Source: Paludibacteraceae bacterium
Lineage (GTDB): Bacteria; Bacteroidota; Bacteroidia; Bacteroidales; Paludibacteraceae
Length of the DNA stretch: 63,789 nucleotides
Reading direction: 5' to 3'
NCBI GenBank assembly: GCA_024399965.1
Contig: JAKSNJ010000010.1
Location: forward strand, 1-63,789
A program made the translations under genes and the position numbers. The notes beneath the pieces are model-generated. The model made no database searches. It saw only the letters and a list, made by a program, of their open reading frames with translations, and was not told the DNA's origin. Positions 7,363 through 16,140 of the stretch are shown in pieces (position 1 is the first letter of the stretch; each line of letters opens with the position of its first letter).

Positions 7363-8556
7363 GTGCCTGAGATTCTGTTACATTATATTTGGCAGCAAGG
7401 GTTATTCCTTGACTTTCCACAACGTACCACTACCGGTCAACCGATAGAAGTGTTTTCTTTCGGTAAACATAATTTGAACGCCGGTCCGGACTTTACGGAT
7501 GTGCGTTTGCGCATGAATGGGTTGGAGATGGTAGGGCAGATAGAATTGCACGTTGAAAGCAGTGATTGGTACAGGCATCGTCATCATTTGGATCCGGCGT
7601 ATGACCATATATTGCTACATGTGGTGCGTCATGCGGATAAAGCCGTTGTTAACTCTCGTGGGGAGGAGATACCGCAATTGGAATTGAATTATCCGGCTCC
7701 CCAAGACTATTTAGACCGTCTGTTGCATGATGCTTATGCCATGGATTCTGCTGTGGCAACCCACCGTTGTGCGCAGCGTTTATTGGCAGAGCCGTCCCTC
7801 ATAACTGACGGTTGGAAACAAACGATGCTTTTGCGCCGTTTACGTTGTAAACAGGAGTCCATCAATCGCTTGCTGCAAATATCGCACAACGACTGGCAGC
7901 AGGCGTTTTATGTGTCTTTGGCACATGCTTTTGGATTCCACACCAATGGAGTTCCAATGGAAATGGTGGCTTTGGCAACACCGCTATCGGTTATCTTTAA
8001 GCACCGTGACAACCTTACACAACTTCAAGCCCTTTTATTGGGTCAGGCAGGGTTATTGACCGAGGACGACCCACTGTATAAGGAGTATGCTTTTTTGCGA
8101 ACAAAGTTCTCACTGACCTCAATAAATCCTTCGCTATGGAAACAAGGACGCATTCGCCCACAGACACGTCCGTCTGTACGCTTGATGCAGTTCGCGCAAT
8201 TATTGCACACATTCGACTCTCCGTTTAGTTTGTGCCTCATCGACAATCCCACGGTGCAACAGACAATGCATGCCATTGGCTTGGGGCAGCGTAGCATAGA
8301 CGGCTTGCTGATTAACGTGGTAGCACCTTTCTTATTTGCTCGTGGATTGCCTGACGAGGCATTGGCTCTGTTGAATCAACTGCCGGCAGAAGATAATCGG
8401 GTGATTCGTCAGTGGCGTACGTTGGGGCAGATAGTCACTTCTGCCGCCGATACACAAGCACTGTTGCATCTCTATCTCACATGCTGTGAGCCCGGTCGCT
8501 GCACTACCTGCGCCGTTTGGTCGGACCGCGCTAATGAAACTACAAATGAACAATAA
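7363..8556 (+). CDS. DUF2851 family protein
   Basis: A 397-residue soluble protein of the DUF2851 family, which is common in Bacteroidota and has no known function. The conserved N-terminal block is present: HYIWQQGLF, GKHNLNAGPDFTDVRLR and a GQIELHV strand followed by several histidines (HRHHLDPAYDHILLHVVRH). The C-terminus carries CCEPGRCTTC, a compact cysteine cluster that could bind metal. It starts with GTG, 1 nt after the permease stop, and its end is close to the GH13 gene, so all four genes are probably one transcript. Confidence 0.8.
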   Translation: MPEILLHYIWQQGLFLDFPQRTTTGQPIEVFSFGKHNLNAGPDFTDVRLRMNGLEMVGQIELHVESSDWYRHRHHLDPAYDHILLHVVRHADKAVVNSRGEEIPQLELNYPAPQDYLDRLLHDAYAMDSAVATHRCAQRLLAEPSLITDGWKQTMLLRRLRCKQESINRLLQISHNDWQQAFYVSLAHAFGFHTNGVPMEMVALATPLSVIFKHRDNLTQLQALLLGQAGLLTEDDPLYKEYAFLRTKFSLTSINPSLWKQGRIRPQTRPSVRLMQFAQLLHTFDSPFSLCLIDNPTVQQTMHAIGLGQRSIDGLLINVVAPFLFARGLPDEALALLNQLPAEDNRVIRQWRTLGQIVTSAADTQALLHLYLTCCEPGRCTTCAVWSDRANETTNEQ

Positions 8557-8569
8557 ATTCCAATATATC

Positions 8570-10417
8570 ATGAAAAAAGTATGTCAAATATGCTTAGTGG
8601 GTGCCATAGCGTTATTGCTGTGTCCCACTATGCAAGCAGCCAAAGTATCGGCACCGAAATCTGTAGTTGTACAACACGTAGAGCCCCTGAATTGGTGGGC
8701 AGGTATGAAATGTCCGCTGACTATTATGGTACACGGCAGCGGAGTGGGGGCTTGTCAAGTTCGCGTAAAAGAGTCCAACGGATTAACTATCAAAAACGTA
8801 CGAAAGGCCGAAAGTCCAAGTTATCTGTTTATTGACGTAGATGTGCAAGCAGCAGGTAATTATACTTTTATTCTGCAAAATGGTCGCAAGCAAACGTCGT
8901 TTACGTATGCCATTTTAGACCGTCCCAATCGTGGTGAACGCACTTCATTTGGCAGCCAAGATATGATTTATCTGCTTATGCCCGACCGTTTTCGTGATGG
9001 TGATAGCACGAACAACACGGTTAAAGGGATGAAAGAGCCCTGCCGAAAAGATTATGTTCACGGGCGTTTTGGGGGCGATATACAAGGTATCATTGACGAA
9101 CTGCCACATATCAAGGAATTAGGCGCAACGTATATTTGGCCTACACCCCTCACGTGGTCCAATGATGCAGAATTTAGTTACCACGGTTATGCTTGTGCAG
9201 ATTATTATCATATAGACCCGCGTTTTGGCAGCAATGAGTTGTATAAAACGCTGGTAGATAGCGCACATGCTATTGGGCTGAAGATCATCATGGACGTAGT
9301 GACTAATCATAGTGGCATCGAGCATTGGTGGGCAAAAGACCTGCCTTATCAGGACTGGTGGCATCAGTTTGATACCTACACTGGAACTATCAACGCTTTT
9401 ACGACGGCATACGACGTGAACGCATCGCAATATGATAGAAAATTGAGTGAGGAAGGTTGGTTTGACCACCACATGCCGGATATGAACCTCGATAACAAGG
9501 ATTTGCTGCAGTATTTCAAGCAATTGTATATTTGGTGGATAGAGTGGGCAGGAATAGACGGTTTGCGTGTCGATACCTATCCTTATAACGAGAAGACGCC
9601 GATGAGCGAGTGGTGTAAAGCCGTTCGCGATGAATATCCGTGGATTAACATTGTGGGTGAAACGTGGACGCGCCCTGCTAACCAAGTGGCTTACTGGCAG
9701 AGTGGCACGAAGAACTGTGACGGTTTTGACAGTCATCTTCCGGCTGTGATGGACTTTCCTACGGAGGAGGCAATTCGTCAGGCGTTGGAGAATGACGGCA
9801 ATTATTGGGGTGGGGGTATGGCTAAGGTGTACGATGCACTGACTGCCGACTATTTATATGGTGATGTGAATAACCTGCTTATGTTTGTCGGAAACCACGA
9901 CATGGACCGTTTTGCCGACATAGTGAAGGATAACGACCCTCGACGTGTTATGTTGGGGCATATTTTGATAGCCACGATGCGTGGTATTCCTCAGATGTTT
10001 GCCGGAGACGAGTATATGCAGCGTTCTATTGACCGCAGTTTGGGGCACTCCGGATTGCGGCAACCGTTACCAACGCCGGACCAATTGACTGGCGAGCAAC
10101 GTGCTGTTTATGAACAAATGAAAGCCCTGTGGAACTGGCGCAAACAAGAGCCGGTGCTGTGGAATGGTAAAACAATGCATTGGCTGTCGCGCGACAACAC
10201 GTACGCGTATGCGCGTTATTCTAATAAGGAAGCGGTGTTGGTGCTCATCAATGCCAGCGAAGAGGAACGCGTAATGCCGGTGCAAAATTATGCCGAGTTG
10301 CTACGCAATTATGCTTCACAGGGTGTGCTTCCTTTGGACAATAATCGCCTGATTGACTTGACGCAAGAGGTCAAATTAGCCCCTTTAAGCGCATTAATTG
10401 TAAAATTATTGCCATAA
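8570..10417 (+). CDS. Secreted GH13 alpha-amylase/neopullulanase (SusA-like)
   Basis: A 615-residue glycoside hydrolase family 13 enzyme. Residues 1-24 are a signal peptide, about 28-117 an immunoglobulin-like cyclomaltodextrinase N-terminal domain, then the catalytic barrel and a C-terminal beta domain. The four family regions are visible: DVVTNH (242-247), GLRVDTYPY with nucleophile D335, GETW with acid/base E364, and VGNHD with D444. It should cleave alpha-glucans or maltodextrins in the periplasm, as SusA does. Upstream in-frame starts (8534, 8546) exist; ATG 8570 begins the signal peptide MKKVCQI. No susC/susD genes are near. Confidence 0.88.
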   Translation: MKKVCQICLVGAIALLLCPTMQAAKVSAPKSVVVQHVEPLNWWAGMKCPLTIMVHGSGVGACQVRVKESNGLTIKNVRKAESPSYLFIDVDVQAAGNYTFILQNGRKQTSFTYAILDRPNRGERTSFGSQDMIYLLMPDRFRDGDSTNNTVKGMKEPCRKDYVHGRFGGDIQGIIDELPHIKELGATYIWPTPLTWSNDAEFSYHGYACADYYHIDPRFGSNELYKTLVDSAHAIGLKIIMDVVTNHSGIEHWWAKDLPYQDWWHQFDTYTGTINAFTTAYDVNASQYDRKLSEEGWFDHHMPDMNLDNKDLLQYFKQLYIWWIEWAGIDGLRVDTYPYNEKTPMSEWCKAVRDEYPWINIVGETWTRPANQVAYWQSGTKNCDGFDSHLPAVMDFPTEEAIRQALENDGNYWGGGMAKVYDALTADYLYGDVNNLLMFVGNHDMDRFADIVKDNDPRRVMLGHILIATMRGIPQMFAGDEYMQRSIDRSLGHSGLRQPLPTPDQLTGEQRAVYEQMKALWNWRKQEPVLWNGKTMHWLSRDNTYAYARYSNKEAVLVLINASEEERVMPVQNYAELLRNYASQGVLPLDNNRLIDLTQEVKLAPLSALIVKLLP

Positions 10418-10419
10418 AA

Positions 10420-10451
10420 TTTGCATAATTCGGAAAAAAGCAGTACCTTTG
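10420..10451 (+). promoter_or_regulatory. Promoter of tRNA-Gly(CCC)
   Basis: TTTG (10420-10423), 20-nt spacer, TACCTTTG (10444-10451). The mature tRNA begins 12 nt after the -7 box, so the 5' leader is very short. Confidence 0.8.
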
Positions 10452-10462
10452 CATCCGAATTT

Positions 10463-10533
10463 GCGGCTTTAGCACATCGGTAGTGCATCAGCTTCCCAAG
10501 CTGAGGAGGCGGGTCCGACTCCCGTAAGCCGCT
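10463..10533 (+). tRNA. tRNA-Gly(CCC)
   Basis: Cloverleaf read directly: acceptor GCGGCTT (10463-10469) with AAGCCGC (10526-10532) and discriminator T; D-stem GCAC/GTGC; anticodon stem TCAGC/GCTGA with loop TTCCCAA, giving anticodon CCC; T-stem GCGGG/CCCGT with loop TCCGACT. The T-loop departs slightly from the usual TTCGANT. The 3' CCA is not encoded, as is common in Bacteroidota. It reads codon GGG. Confidence 0.95.
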
Positions 10534-10586
10534 CTTCGTCGGAGTTAACTTCTCACCACACAGGCGCGTTGAAAACCTCAATAATT

Positions 10587-10615
10587 AGCAGAATAAAAAG
10601 TTCTGCTTTTTGTTT
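10587..10615 (+). terminator. Terminator downstream of tRNA-Gly
   Basis: AGCAGAA (10587-10593), loop TAAAAAG, TTCTGCT (10601-10607), then TTTTGTTTT. It separates the tRNA transcript from gyrA. Confidence 0.75.
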
Positions 10616-10703
10616 TAAGGGCATTTTTAGCCGTTTTAAGCATAGGTTGATACCTAAATCGATAGGGCGTCGAACGAAAAAGATGATTTTTTCTATCGAA
10701 AGA

Positions 10704-10735
10704 TTTGGAATAGTCATTTTTTTTTTGTAATTTTG
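10704..10735 (+). promoter_or_regulatory. gyrA promoter
   Basis: TTTG (10704-10707), 20 nt, TAATTTTG (10728-10735); the start codon lies 34 nt downstream. The inverted repeat TCGATAG/CTATCGA ends 4 nt upstream of the -33 box. Confidence 0.8.
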
Positions 10736-10769
10736 TGCGTTAATTTGAAAAATTAAAACTTACTATATT

Positions 10770-13322
10770 ATGAACGAAGACAGAATTATTCCTGTGAAGA
10801 TTGACGAGGAAATGCGATCCTCGTACATTGACTATTCCATGAGTGTCATCGTCAGCCGTGCGCTGCCTGATGCTCGTGACGGTTTTAAACCCGTGCAACG
10901 CCGTGTGCTATTTGGCATGAACGAGTTGGGCAACACCTCTGATAAACCGACTAAAAAGGCGGCACGTATCGTGGGTGAAGTAATGGGTAAATATCACCCA
11001 CACGGTGATAGCTCTATTTATGGTACTTTGGTGCGTTTGGCTCAGCCATGGAACATGCGTTACTGCTTGGTGGACGGTCAGGGTAACTTTGGTAGTGTGG
11101 ACGGTGATGGTCCTGCTGCTATGCGTTATACGGAGGCACGTCTGAGCAAGATGGCAGAGGAGATGTTGCGCGATATAGAGAAGGATACGGTCGATATGCA
11201 GCTCAACTTCGACGACTCGCTCCGTGAGCCCGTTGTTTTGCCTTGCCGTTTCCCGAACTTGTTGGTCAATGGCGCTACGGGTATTGCGGTCGGTATGGCG
11301 ACCAATATGGCTACGCATAACTTGGGCGAAGTCATTGACGGCTGTGTAGCATACGTGAAACGTCAGATTGAGAAAGACCAGAACCCCGAGACCGAAGATA
11401 TTACCATTGACGAATTGATGGAATACATCAAGGCACCTGATTTCCCGACAGGCGGTACTATTTACGGTTATCAGGGCGTGCGTGACGCGTTTGAGACGGG
11501 ACGCGGACGTATCGTTATCCGCAGTAATGCTGACATCGAGGCGGAAGATAACGGACGCGAACATATTGTGATTACCGAACTGCCTTATGGCGTGGTTAAG
11601 AGCGATTTGGTCAAGAAGATTGCCGAACTGGTTAGCGACAAGAAGATTGAAGGTATATCTGACATCAGTGACCAGTCCAAGCGCGATATCCGCATTGTCA
11701 TTGAAATCAAACGTGATGCCAATGCCCAAGTAGTGCTGAATAAGTTGTACAAATATACCGAACTGCAGAGCAGTTTTTCCGTGAATAATATCGCTTTGGT
11801 GAAGGGTCGTCCGCAACTCATGAACCTCAAGGATATTATCTCCACCTTTATTGAGCACCGTATGGACGTGGTTACCCGTCGTACGATGTGGGAGCTCCGC
11901 AAGGCCGAAGAGCGTGCGCATATCTTGGAGGGCTTAATCATTGCCGTTGACAACATTGACGAGGTGGTTAAGATTATTCGTGGCAGTCGTACTCCGGCTG
12001 ATGCACAGCGTAATTTGGAGGCACGCTTCGAGTTAGATGAACTTCAGTCCAAAGCCATCGTAGATATGCGTCTGAGCCAATTGACTGGCTTGCGTATTGA
12101 CGAATTGAAGGCCGAATATGCTGAGTTGGAGAAGACAATCGCTCATTTGAAAGAGTTGTTGGCCAACGAAGTATTGCGTTATGGTGTGATTATTGACGAG
12201 TTGCAGGAGATAAAAGATAAATATGCAGATGAGCGTCGCACCAAGATTGTCAAGATGGCTACTGAGTTCAATCCCGAAGATATGTATGCCGACGACGATA
12301 TGGTTATCACTATCTCGCACCTTGGCTATATCAAGCGCACGCCACTGACTGAGTTCCGTGCTCAGGGACGCGGTGGAGTAGGTATGAAAGCCACCGGCTC
12401 ACGCGATGAAGATTTTACCGAGTATGTTCATCAGGCATCTATGCACAGTACGATGATGTTCTTCACAGAGCGAGGCCGTCTCTATTGGCAGAAAGTATAT
12501 GATTTGCCGGAGGGCAACCGTCAGAGCAAAGGCCGTGCTATTCAGAACATTATCAATTTGGAGAAGGGCGACAAGGTATGTGCTTTCATCAATGTTAAGG
12601 GCTTGAATGATGCTGACTATGTGAACAACCACTACCTCATCTTTGCCACCAAGAACGGTTTGATGAAGAAGACCACCCTTGAGGCCTATAGTCGTCCGCG
12701 TGCCAACGGTATCAATGCCGTAGGTCTGCGTGATGGCGATGCACTGATTGGTGTTACGCTCACTGATGGCGAGAGCCAGATGTTGATTGCCAGCTATAAT
12801 GGTAAGGTCGTTCGCTTCCCTGAGAATACCGTACGTGCTATGGGACGTACCGCAACGGGTGTTAAGGCCATTACGCTCGAAGATGATGGTCAAGATCGGG
12901 CAATTGGCATGATTTGTGTAGAACCTAATTCAGACAAGACTGTTCTCGTTATTTCGGAGAAGGGCTGTGGTAAGCGTACCCGCCTCGATGATGAGGATGG
13001 CGAACCTGTATATCGTATCACTAACCGTGGTGGTAAGGGCGTTAAGACGATGCAACTCACTGACAAGACCGGTATGTTGGTTGGTTTGCACGCTGTCAGC
13101 GATGACGAAGACCTGATGCTGATTACCAAGTCCGGTACCGCTATTCGTATGGCGATGGACTCCATCCGCGTTATGGGTCGTGCTACACAGGGTGTCAAAC
13201 TCATTGAACTCCAGAAACGTAACGATACACTCATGTTCGGTTGCACTGTTCCGAAGGAGGAAGAGGAAGCAACGGAGGAGAATCAGGAAACAACGGAAGC
13301 ACCTGAGAATCAAGAAATGTAA
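10770..13322 (+). CDS. gyrA: DNA gyrase subunit A
   Basis: An 850-residue type IIA topoisomerase subunit that cuts and reseals DNA during ATP-driven negative supercoiling with GyrB. The catalytic tyrosine is Y120 (AAMRYTEARL). The quinolone region reads YHPHGDSSIYG, with Ser81 and Gly85 at the places of E. coli Ser83 and Asp87. The C-terminal beta-pinwheel has a GyrA-box-like GRGGVG segment, which separates it from ParC, and ends in an acidic tail (EEEEATEENQ). Length is normal. It heads a long plus-strand run. Confidence 0.96.
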   Translation: MNEDRIIPVKIDEEMRSSYIDYSMSVIVSRALPDARDGFKPVQRRVLFGMNELGNTSDKPTKKAARIVGEVMGKYHPHGDSSIYGTLVRLAQPWNMRYCLVDGQGNFGSVDGDGPAAMRYTEARLSKMAEEMLRDIEKDTVDMQLNFDDSLREPVVLPCRFPNLLVNGATGIAVGMATNMATHNLGEVIDGCVAYVKRQIEKDQNPETEDITIDELMEYIKAPDFPTGGTIYGYQGVRDAFETGRGRIVIRSNADIEAEDNGREHIVITELPYGVVKSDLVKKIAELVSDKKIEGISDISDQSKRDIRIVIEIKRDANAQVVLNKLYKYTELQSSFSVNNIALVKGRPQLMNLKDIISTFIEHRMDVVTRRTMWELRKAEERAHILEGLIIAVDNIDEVVKIIRGSRTPADAQRNLEARFELDELQSKAIVDMRLSQLTGLRIDELKAEYAELEKTIAHLKELLANEVLRYGVIIDELQEIKDKYADERRTKIVKMATEFNPEDMYADDDMVITISHLGYIKRTPLTEFRAQGRGGVGMKATGSRDEDFTEYVHQASMHSTMMFFTERGRLYWQKVYDLPEGNRQSKGRAIQNIINLEKGDKVCAFINVKGLNDADYVNNHYLIFATKNGLMKKTTLEAYSRPRANGINAVGLRDGDALIGVTLTDGESQMLIASYNGKVVRFPENTVRAMGRTATGVKAITLEDDGQDRAIGMICVEPNSDKTVLVISEKGCGKRTRLDDEDGEPVYRITNRGGKGVKTMQLTDKTGMLVGLHAVSDDEDLMLITKSGTAIRMAMDSIRVMGRATQGVKLIELQKRNDTLMFGCTVPKEEEEATEENQETTEAPENQEM

Positions 13323-13348
13323 TGTCTAATCAATTAAATCGAACGAAT

Positions 13349-14575
13349 ATGAAAAAGATGTTTTTATTAGCCGGAGCAGTGCTGGTAAGCGCTATCGGCA
13401 TGGCACAAGTCAAGGACGTTAAGAAAGCGCAAGGATTAGCGCTGAGTGAGGTGCCCAATTTTGAGCAAGCACGCCAACTAATTGAGGGGGCTAAGACCAA
13501 TCCCGAGACCAAGGACCAAGCTAACACATGGTATGTGGCTGGTTTGATTGGCTACCAACAGTCTGAAACGGAGTTGAACAAACGCTACCTCGGTCAGCAA
13601 GCCGATTTCAATGTCATCGGTGAGGCGCAAAAGGAGAGTTATGCTTGTTGGCTTAAAGCCGATGAATTGGCATCTGTGCTTGTGCAGGATAAGAAGGGCA
13701 ATATGGTGATGGACAAGAAAAACGTTACTATCAAGAAGAATATTGCTGCTAAGATGTTGGATTATTGGAACAACCAAGGGCTCTTGGGTTATGCCGGATC
13801 GTTCTATGAGAACCAGGACTATGCTACCACCTACGAGTTGTATAAGTTGTATATCGACATTCCTAATCTACCCGTCATGCAGGACGAGAAGACGCAGGCC
13901 AAGATGTTGCGCGACACGATGTATGCTGACATCTGCCAAAATGCCGGTGTACTGGCCTATTTCGCTGAGAAGTACGAGGAGTCCGCTGCTATTTTCGCAG
14001 AGTTATTAGAGAGCGAGCACCGTACGCCTACTGCCGGTGAGTACCTCTACAGTTGCTACCTCAATATGAAGGATAGTGCCAAGGCATACGAGGTGATGGA
14101 CCAATGCATCGCATTCTTCCCCAATGTGCCTACTTTCATGCAAGCACGTATCTCGGCTTATGTTGGACAAAAGGACTACGACAATGCTGTTGCCCTCTTG
14201 GATAAAGCTATTGCCCAAGACCCGCAAGCACAATACTTCAACTCCAAAGGCACCATTCTGACCGTGCAGGGCAAATACGACCAAGCCGTTGAGACCTTCA
14301 AGCAGGGCTTGGCTATTGAGCCGAACAATGCCGAATTGTATTGCAACTATGGTTTCGTATATGTGGAGAAGGGTAATAAGTTGAACGAAGAGGCAGCTTA
14401 TTTGAGCGATAAAGAGTATGCCAAAGCCCGCAAAGAGATTGATGCTACCAACAAACAGGCACTGCCTTTGTTTGAGAAAGCACATCAACTGGATCCAGAC
14501 AATTACGACTATACCCGTTCCCTCAAGAGTTTGTACTACCGTCTCGGTATGATTGAGGAATATAACGCACTGTAA
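13349..14575 (+). CDS. Secreted TPR protein
   Basis: A 408-residue tetratricopeptide repeat protein with a signal peptide (MKKMFLLAGAVLVSAIGMAQ). TPR-like helices are clearest at residues about 290-340 (YFNSKGTILTVQGKYDQAVE, GLAIEPNNAELYCNYGFVYV) and near the C-terminus (LFEKAHQLDPDNYDYT). Proteins of this kind follow gyrA in other Bacteroidales and are probably periplasmic scaffolds; the partner is unknown. An ATG overlapping the gyrA stop (13322) is possible, but ATG 13349 gives the proper signal peptide. Confidence 0.8.
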   Translation: MKKMFLLAGAVLVSAIGMAQVKDVKKAQGLALSEVPNFEQARQLIEGAKTNPETKDQANTWYVAGLIGYQQSETELNKRYLGQQADFNVIGEAQKESYACWLKADELASVLVQDKKGNMVMDKKNVTIKKNIAAKMLDYWNNQGLLGYAGSFYENQDYATTYELYKLYIDIPNLPVMQDEKTQAKMLRDTMYADICQNAGVLAYFAEKYEESAAIFAELLESEHRTPTAGEYLYSCYLNMKDSAKAYEVMDQCIAFFPNVPTFMQARISAYVGQKDYDNAVALLDKAIAQDPQAQYFNSKGTILTVQGKYDQAVETFKQGLAIEPNNAELYCNYGFVYVEKGNKLNEEAAYLSDKEYAKARKEIDATNKQALPLFEKAHQLDPDNYDYTRSLKSLYYRLGMIEEYNAL

Positions 14576-14577
14576 TA

Positions 14578-14991
14578 GTGGGACGTATTCTCGCCATAGA
14601 TTACGGACAGAAACGAACCGGATTAGCTATGACCGATGTAATGCGGATAACGGCTAATCCGCTTTGTACGGTTGAAACCAAGGAACTCCAACAGTGGCTG
14701 ACGGCCGAGTTGGCTAAGGGCGAAATCGATGAGGTTGTCATTGGCAAACCTACCCAAACCAATGGGGCAGATAGTGAGTCGATGAAGTACATTACGCCTT
14801 TTATGAATTGGTTTCGCAATCATTTTCCGTCTCTTCCGTTGGTGCCGTATGACGAGCGCTTTACGTCTGTCTTGGCGCATCGTGCTATGATAGACGGGGG
14901 CATGAAGCGTCACCAGCGTCAGGACAAGGCCGTGGTGGACCGCCTCGCTGCCTGTATTATCTTGGAAGATTACCTCTCCTCTAAACTCTAA
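14578..14991 (+). CDS. ruvX: RuvX/YqgF family pre-16S rRNA nuclease
   Basis: A 137-residue RNase H-like protein of the YqgF/RuvX family, thought to mature the 5' end of 16S rRNA and formerly called a Holliday junction resolvase. Motifs: DYGQKRTGLA at the N-terminus with the first catalytic Asp, VVIGKPTQTNG with the following acidic helix, PYDERFTS and KAVVDRLAA with the last Asp. It starts with GTG 2 nt after the TPR gene. Its last codons and stop (SSKL) are spelled by a CTCTAAA heptad array, so the C-terminus probably changed when the array formed. Confidence 0.9.
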   Translation: MGRILAIDYGQKRTGLAMTDVMRITANPLCTVETKELQQWLTAELAKGEIDEVVIGKPTQTNGADSESMKYITPFMNWFRNHFPSLPLVPYDERFTSVLAHRAMIDGGMKRHQRQDKAVVDRLAACIILEDYLSSKL

Positions 14992-15033
14992 TCTCTAAAC
15001 TATAGGCGACTCTGTCGCCGTCCTCTAAACTAC
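14979..15033. repeat. CTCTAAA heptads plus mini-hairpin
   Basis: Three heptads, CTCTAAA/CTCTAAT/CTCTAAA (14979-14999), are followed by a perfect hairpin GGCGAC-TCT-GTCGCC (15005-15019), then GTC-CTCTAAAC (15020-15030). The array contains the ruvX stop and ends directly at the def start. Related units with different stems occur at 16533-16583 and 28518-28560. Confidence 0.8.
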
Positions 15034-15585
15034 ATGATACTACCAATCTACTTATATGGTCAAACCGCCTTGCGTCGCGAGACAGAAGAAATTGAGCAGG
15101 GCGAAATTGATGTCAAGCAGCTCATTGCTGATATGCAGGAGACGCTTACGCAAGCTGAGGGCTGTGGACTCGCTGCTCCGCAGGTCGGCTTGAGTAAACG
15201 CCTTTTCATTGTGGACGGTTCTGAGTTGGGCGAGGATTACCCCGACTGCGCTGACTTCAAACAAGTGTTTATTAACCCCGAAATCATTGAGGAAAGCGAG
15301 GAAACCAGCACCTATTCTGAGGGCTGCCTCTCCTTGCCCGGAATTAGTGAGAATGTGATACGTCCAAAGACGATTACTATCCGTTATCAAGACGCTGATT
15401 TTCAGTGGAATGAAGATACTTATACCGACTTTAAGGCGCGTATCGTTTTGCACGAATACGACCATCTCGAAGGGCATGTCTTCACTGACCGCATATCCCC
15501 CATTCGCAAGCAATTCGTGCGCGGTAAACTCATCAATATTGCCAAAGGAAAAACGGTGGCGCGCTATCGCTATAAGCGCAACTAA
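15034..15585 (+). CDS. def: Peptide deformylase
   Basis: A 183-residue metalloenzyme that removes the formyl group from N-terminal methionine of new proteins. All three signatures are present: GCGLAAPQVG, EGCLSLPG with the metal-binding cysteine, and HEYDHLEGH (HEXXH type) with two histidine ligands and the catalytic glutamate. The length is normal for the Bacteroidota form. Start ATG 15034 follows the repeat array immediately. It is in the same transcript as ruvX and mntP (3-nt gap). Confidence 0.96.
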   Translation: MILPIYLYGQTALRRETEEIEQGEIDVKQLIADMQETLTQAEGCGLAAPQVGLSKRLFIVDGSELGEDYPDCADFKQVFINPEIIEESEETSTYSEGCLSLPGISENVIRPKTITIRYQDADFQWNEDTYTDFKARIVLHEYDHLEGHVFTDRISPIRKQFVRGKLINIAKGKTVARYRYKRN

Positions 15586-15588
15586 CAA

Positions 15589-16140
15589 ATGGACCTTCTT
15601 TCCATTATTCTCTTAGGTATAGCGTTGGCAATGGACTGCTTTGCGGTCAGTATTGCGCAGGGTTTGCAGCAACGGCGTTGGTGTCCCATGGCGTTGGTGA
15701 TGGCGGTGCTCTTTGGACTTTTTCAGGGAGGTATGCCGCTTATCGGCTATGGAGTGGGGTCGGTCTTTGCGCTCATTGTCAAACGTTTTGCGCCGTGGAT
15801 AGCCCTGTTGTTGCTTGGGTGGATAGGGGGAAAGATGGTCTATGAGGCGTGCCATCTGCATGATACGGATAAGCCGGCGGATTGGTCGCTTGCTAATATG
15901 TTTCTCTTGGCGGTGGCTACCAGCATTGACGCCTTGGCTACGGGACTTATTTTCATTCCGTATGCACGGCAGTTATGGTTGGGGGTTGGCGTTATTGCTT
16001 TTTGTTCGTTGTTTTTCTCGTTGTTGGGCTATTTATTAGGTGTGTTTGTGGGCAAAGTCAAGGTCAATGTCGAACTGATTGGAGGGCTGCTGCTAATTGG
16101 TATTGGTATTAAAATCTTCATTGAGGGAATATGTTTTTGA
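15589..16140 (+). CDS. mntP: Manganese efflux pump MntP
   Basis: A 183-residue inner-membrane protein of the MntP family, which exports Mn2+. It has six hydrophobic segments in two repeated halves, each with the conserved acidic motif: AMDCFAVSIAQG in the first and ATSIDALATGL in the second. These aspartates are needed for transport in known members. It ends in an overlap of 10 bp with the next gene (16131-16140). Regulation of mntP elsewhere involves a manganese riboswitch, but there is no leader here for one. Confidence 0.92.
   Translation: MDLLSIILLGIALAMDCFAVSIAQGLQQRRWCPMALVMAVLFGLFQGGMPLIGYGVGSVFALIVKRFAPWIALLLLGWIGGKMVYEACHLHDTDKPADWSLANMFLLAVATSIDALATGLIFIPYARQLWLGVGVIAFCSLFFSLLGYLLGVFVGKVKVNVELIGGLLLIGIGIKIFIEGICF

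Larger units (their letters stand above)
10418..10769. other. Intergenic region with tRNA-Gly and gyrA promoter
   Basis: This stretch holds a promoter (10420), tRNA-Gly(CCC), a hairpin terminator (10587) and the gyrA promoter (10704). Between them, TCGATAG (10659-10665) and CTATCGA (10693-10699) form an inverted repeat just upstream of the gyrA -33 box, a possible regulator site. Nothing suggests a protein gene. Confidence 0.7.

Noticed and set aside
5627-10417. Polysaccharide utilisation locus around the GH13 enzyme
   Set aside because: No susC/susD pair or regulator is near; the TonB receptor at 49.5 kb is far away and has no SusD partner.
10908-11921. 337-codon frame opposite gyrA
   Set aside because: Antisense of a fully conserved gene, no family features.
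15589-16140. Manganese riboswitch (yybP-ykoY type) before mntP
   Set aside because: The gap to def is 3 nt; there is no leader.
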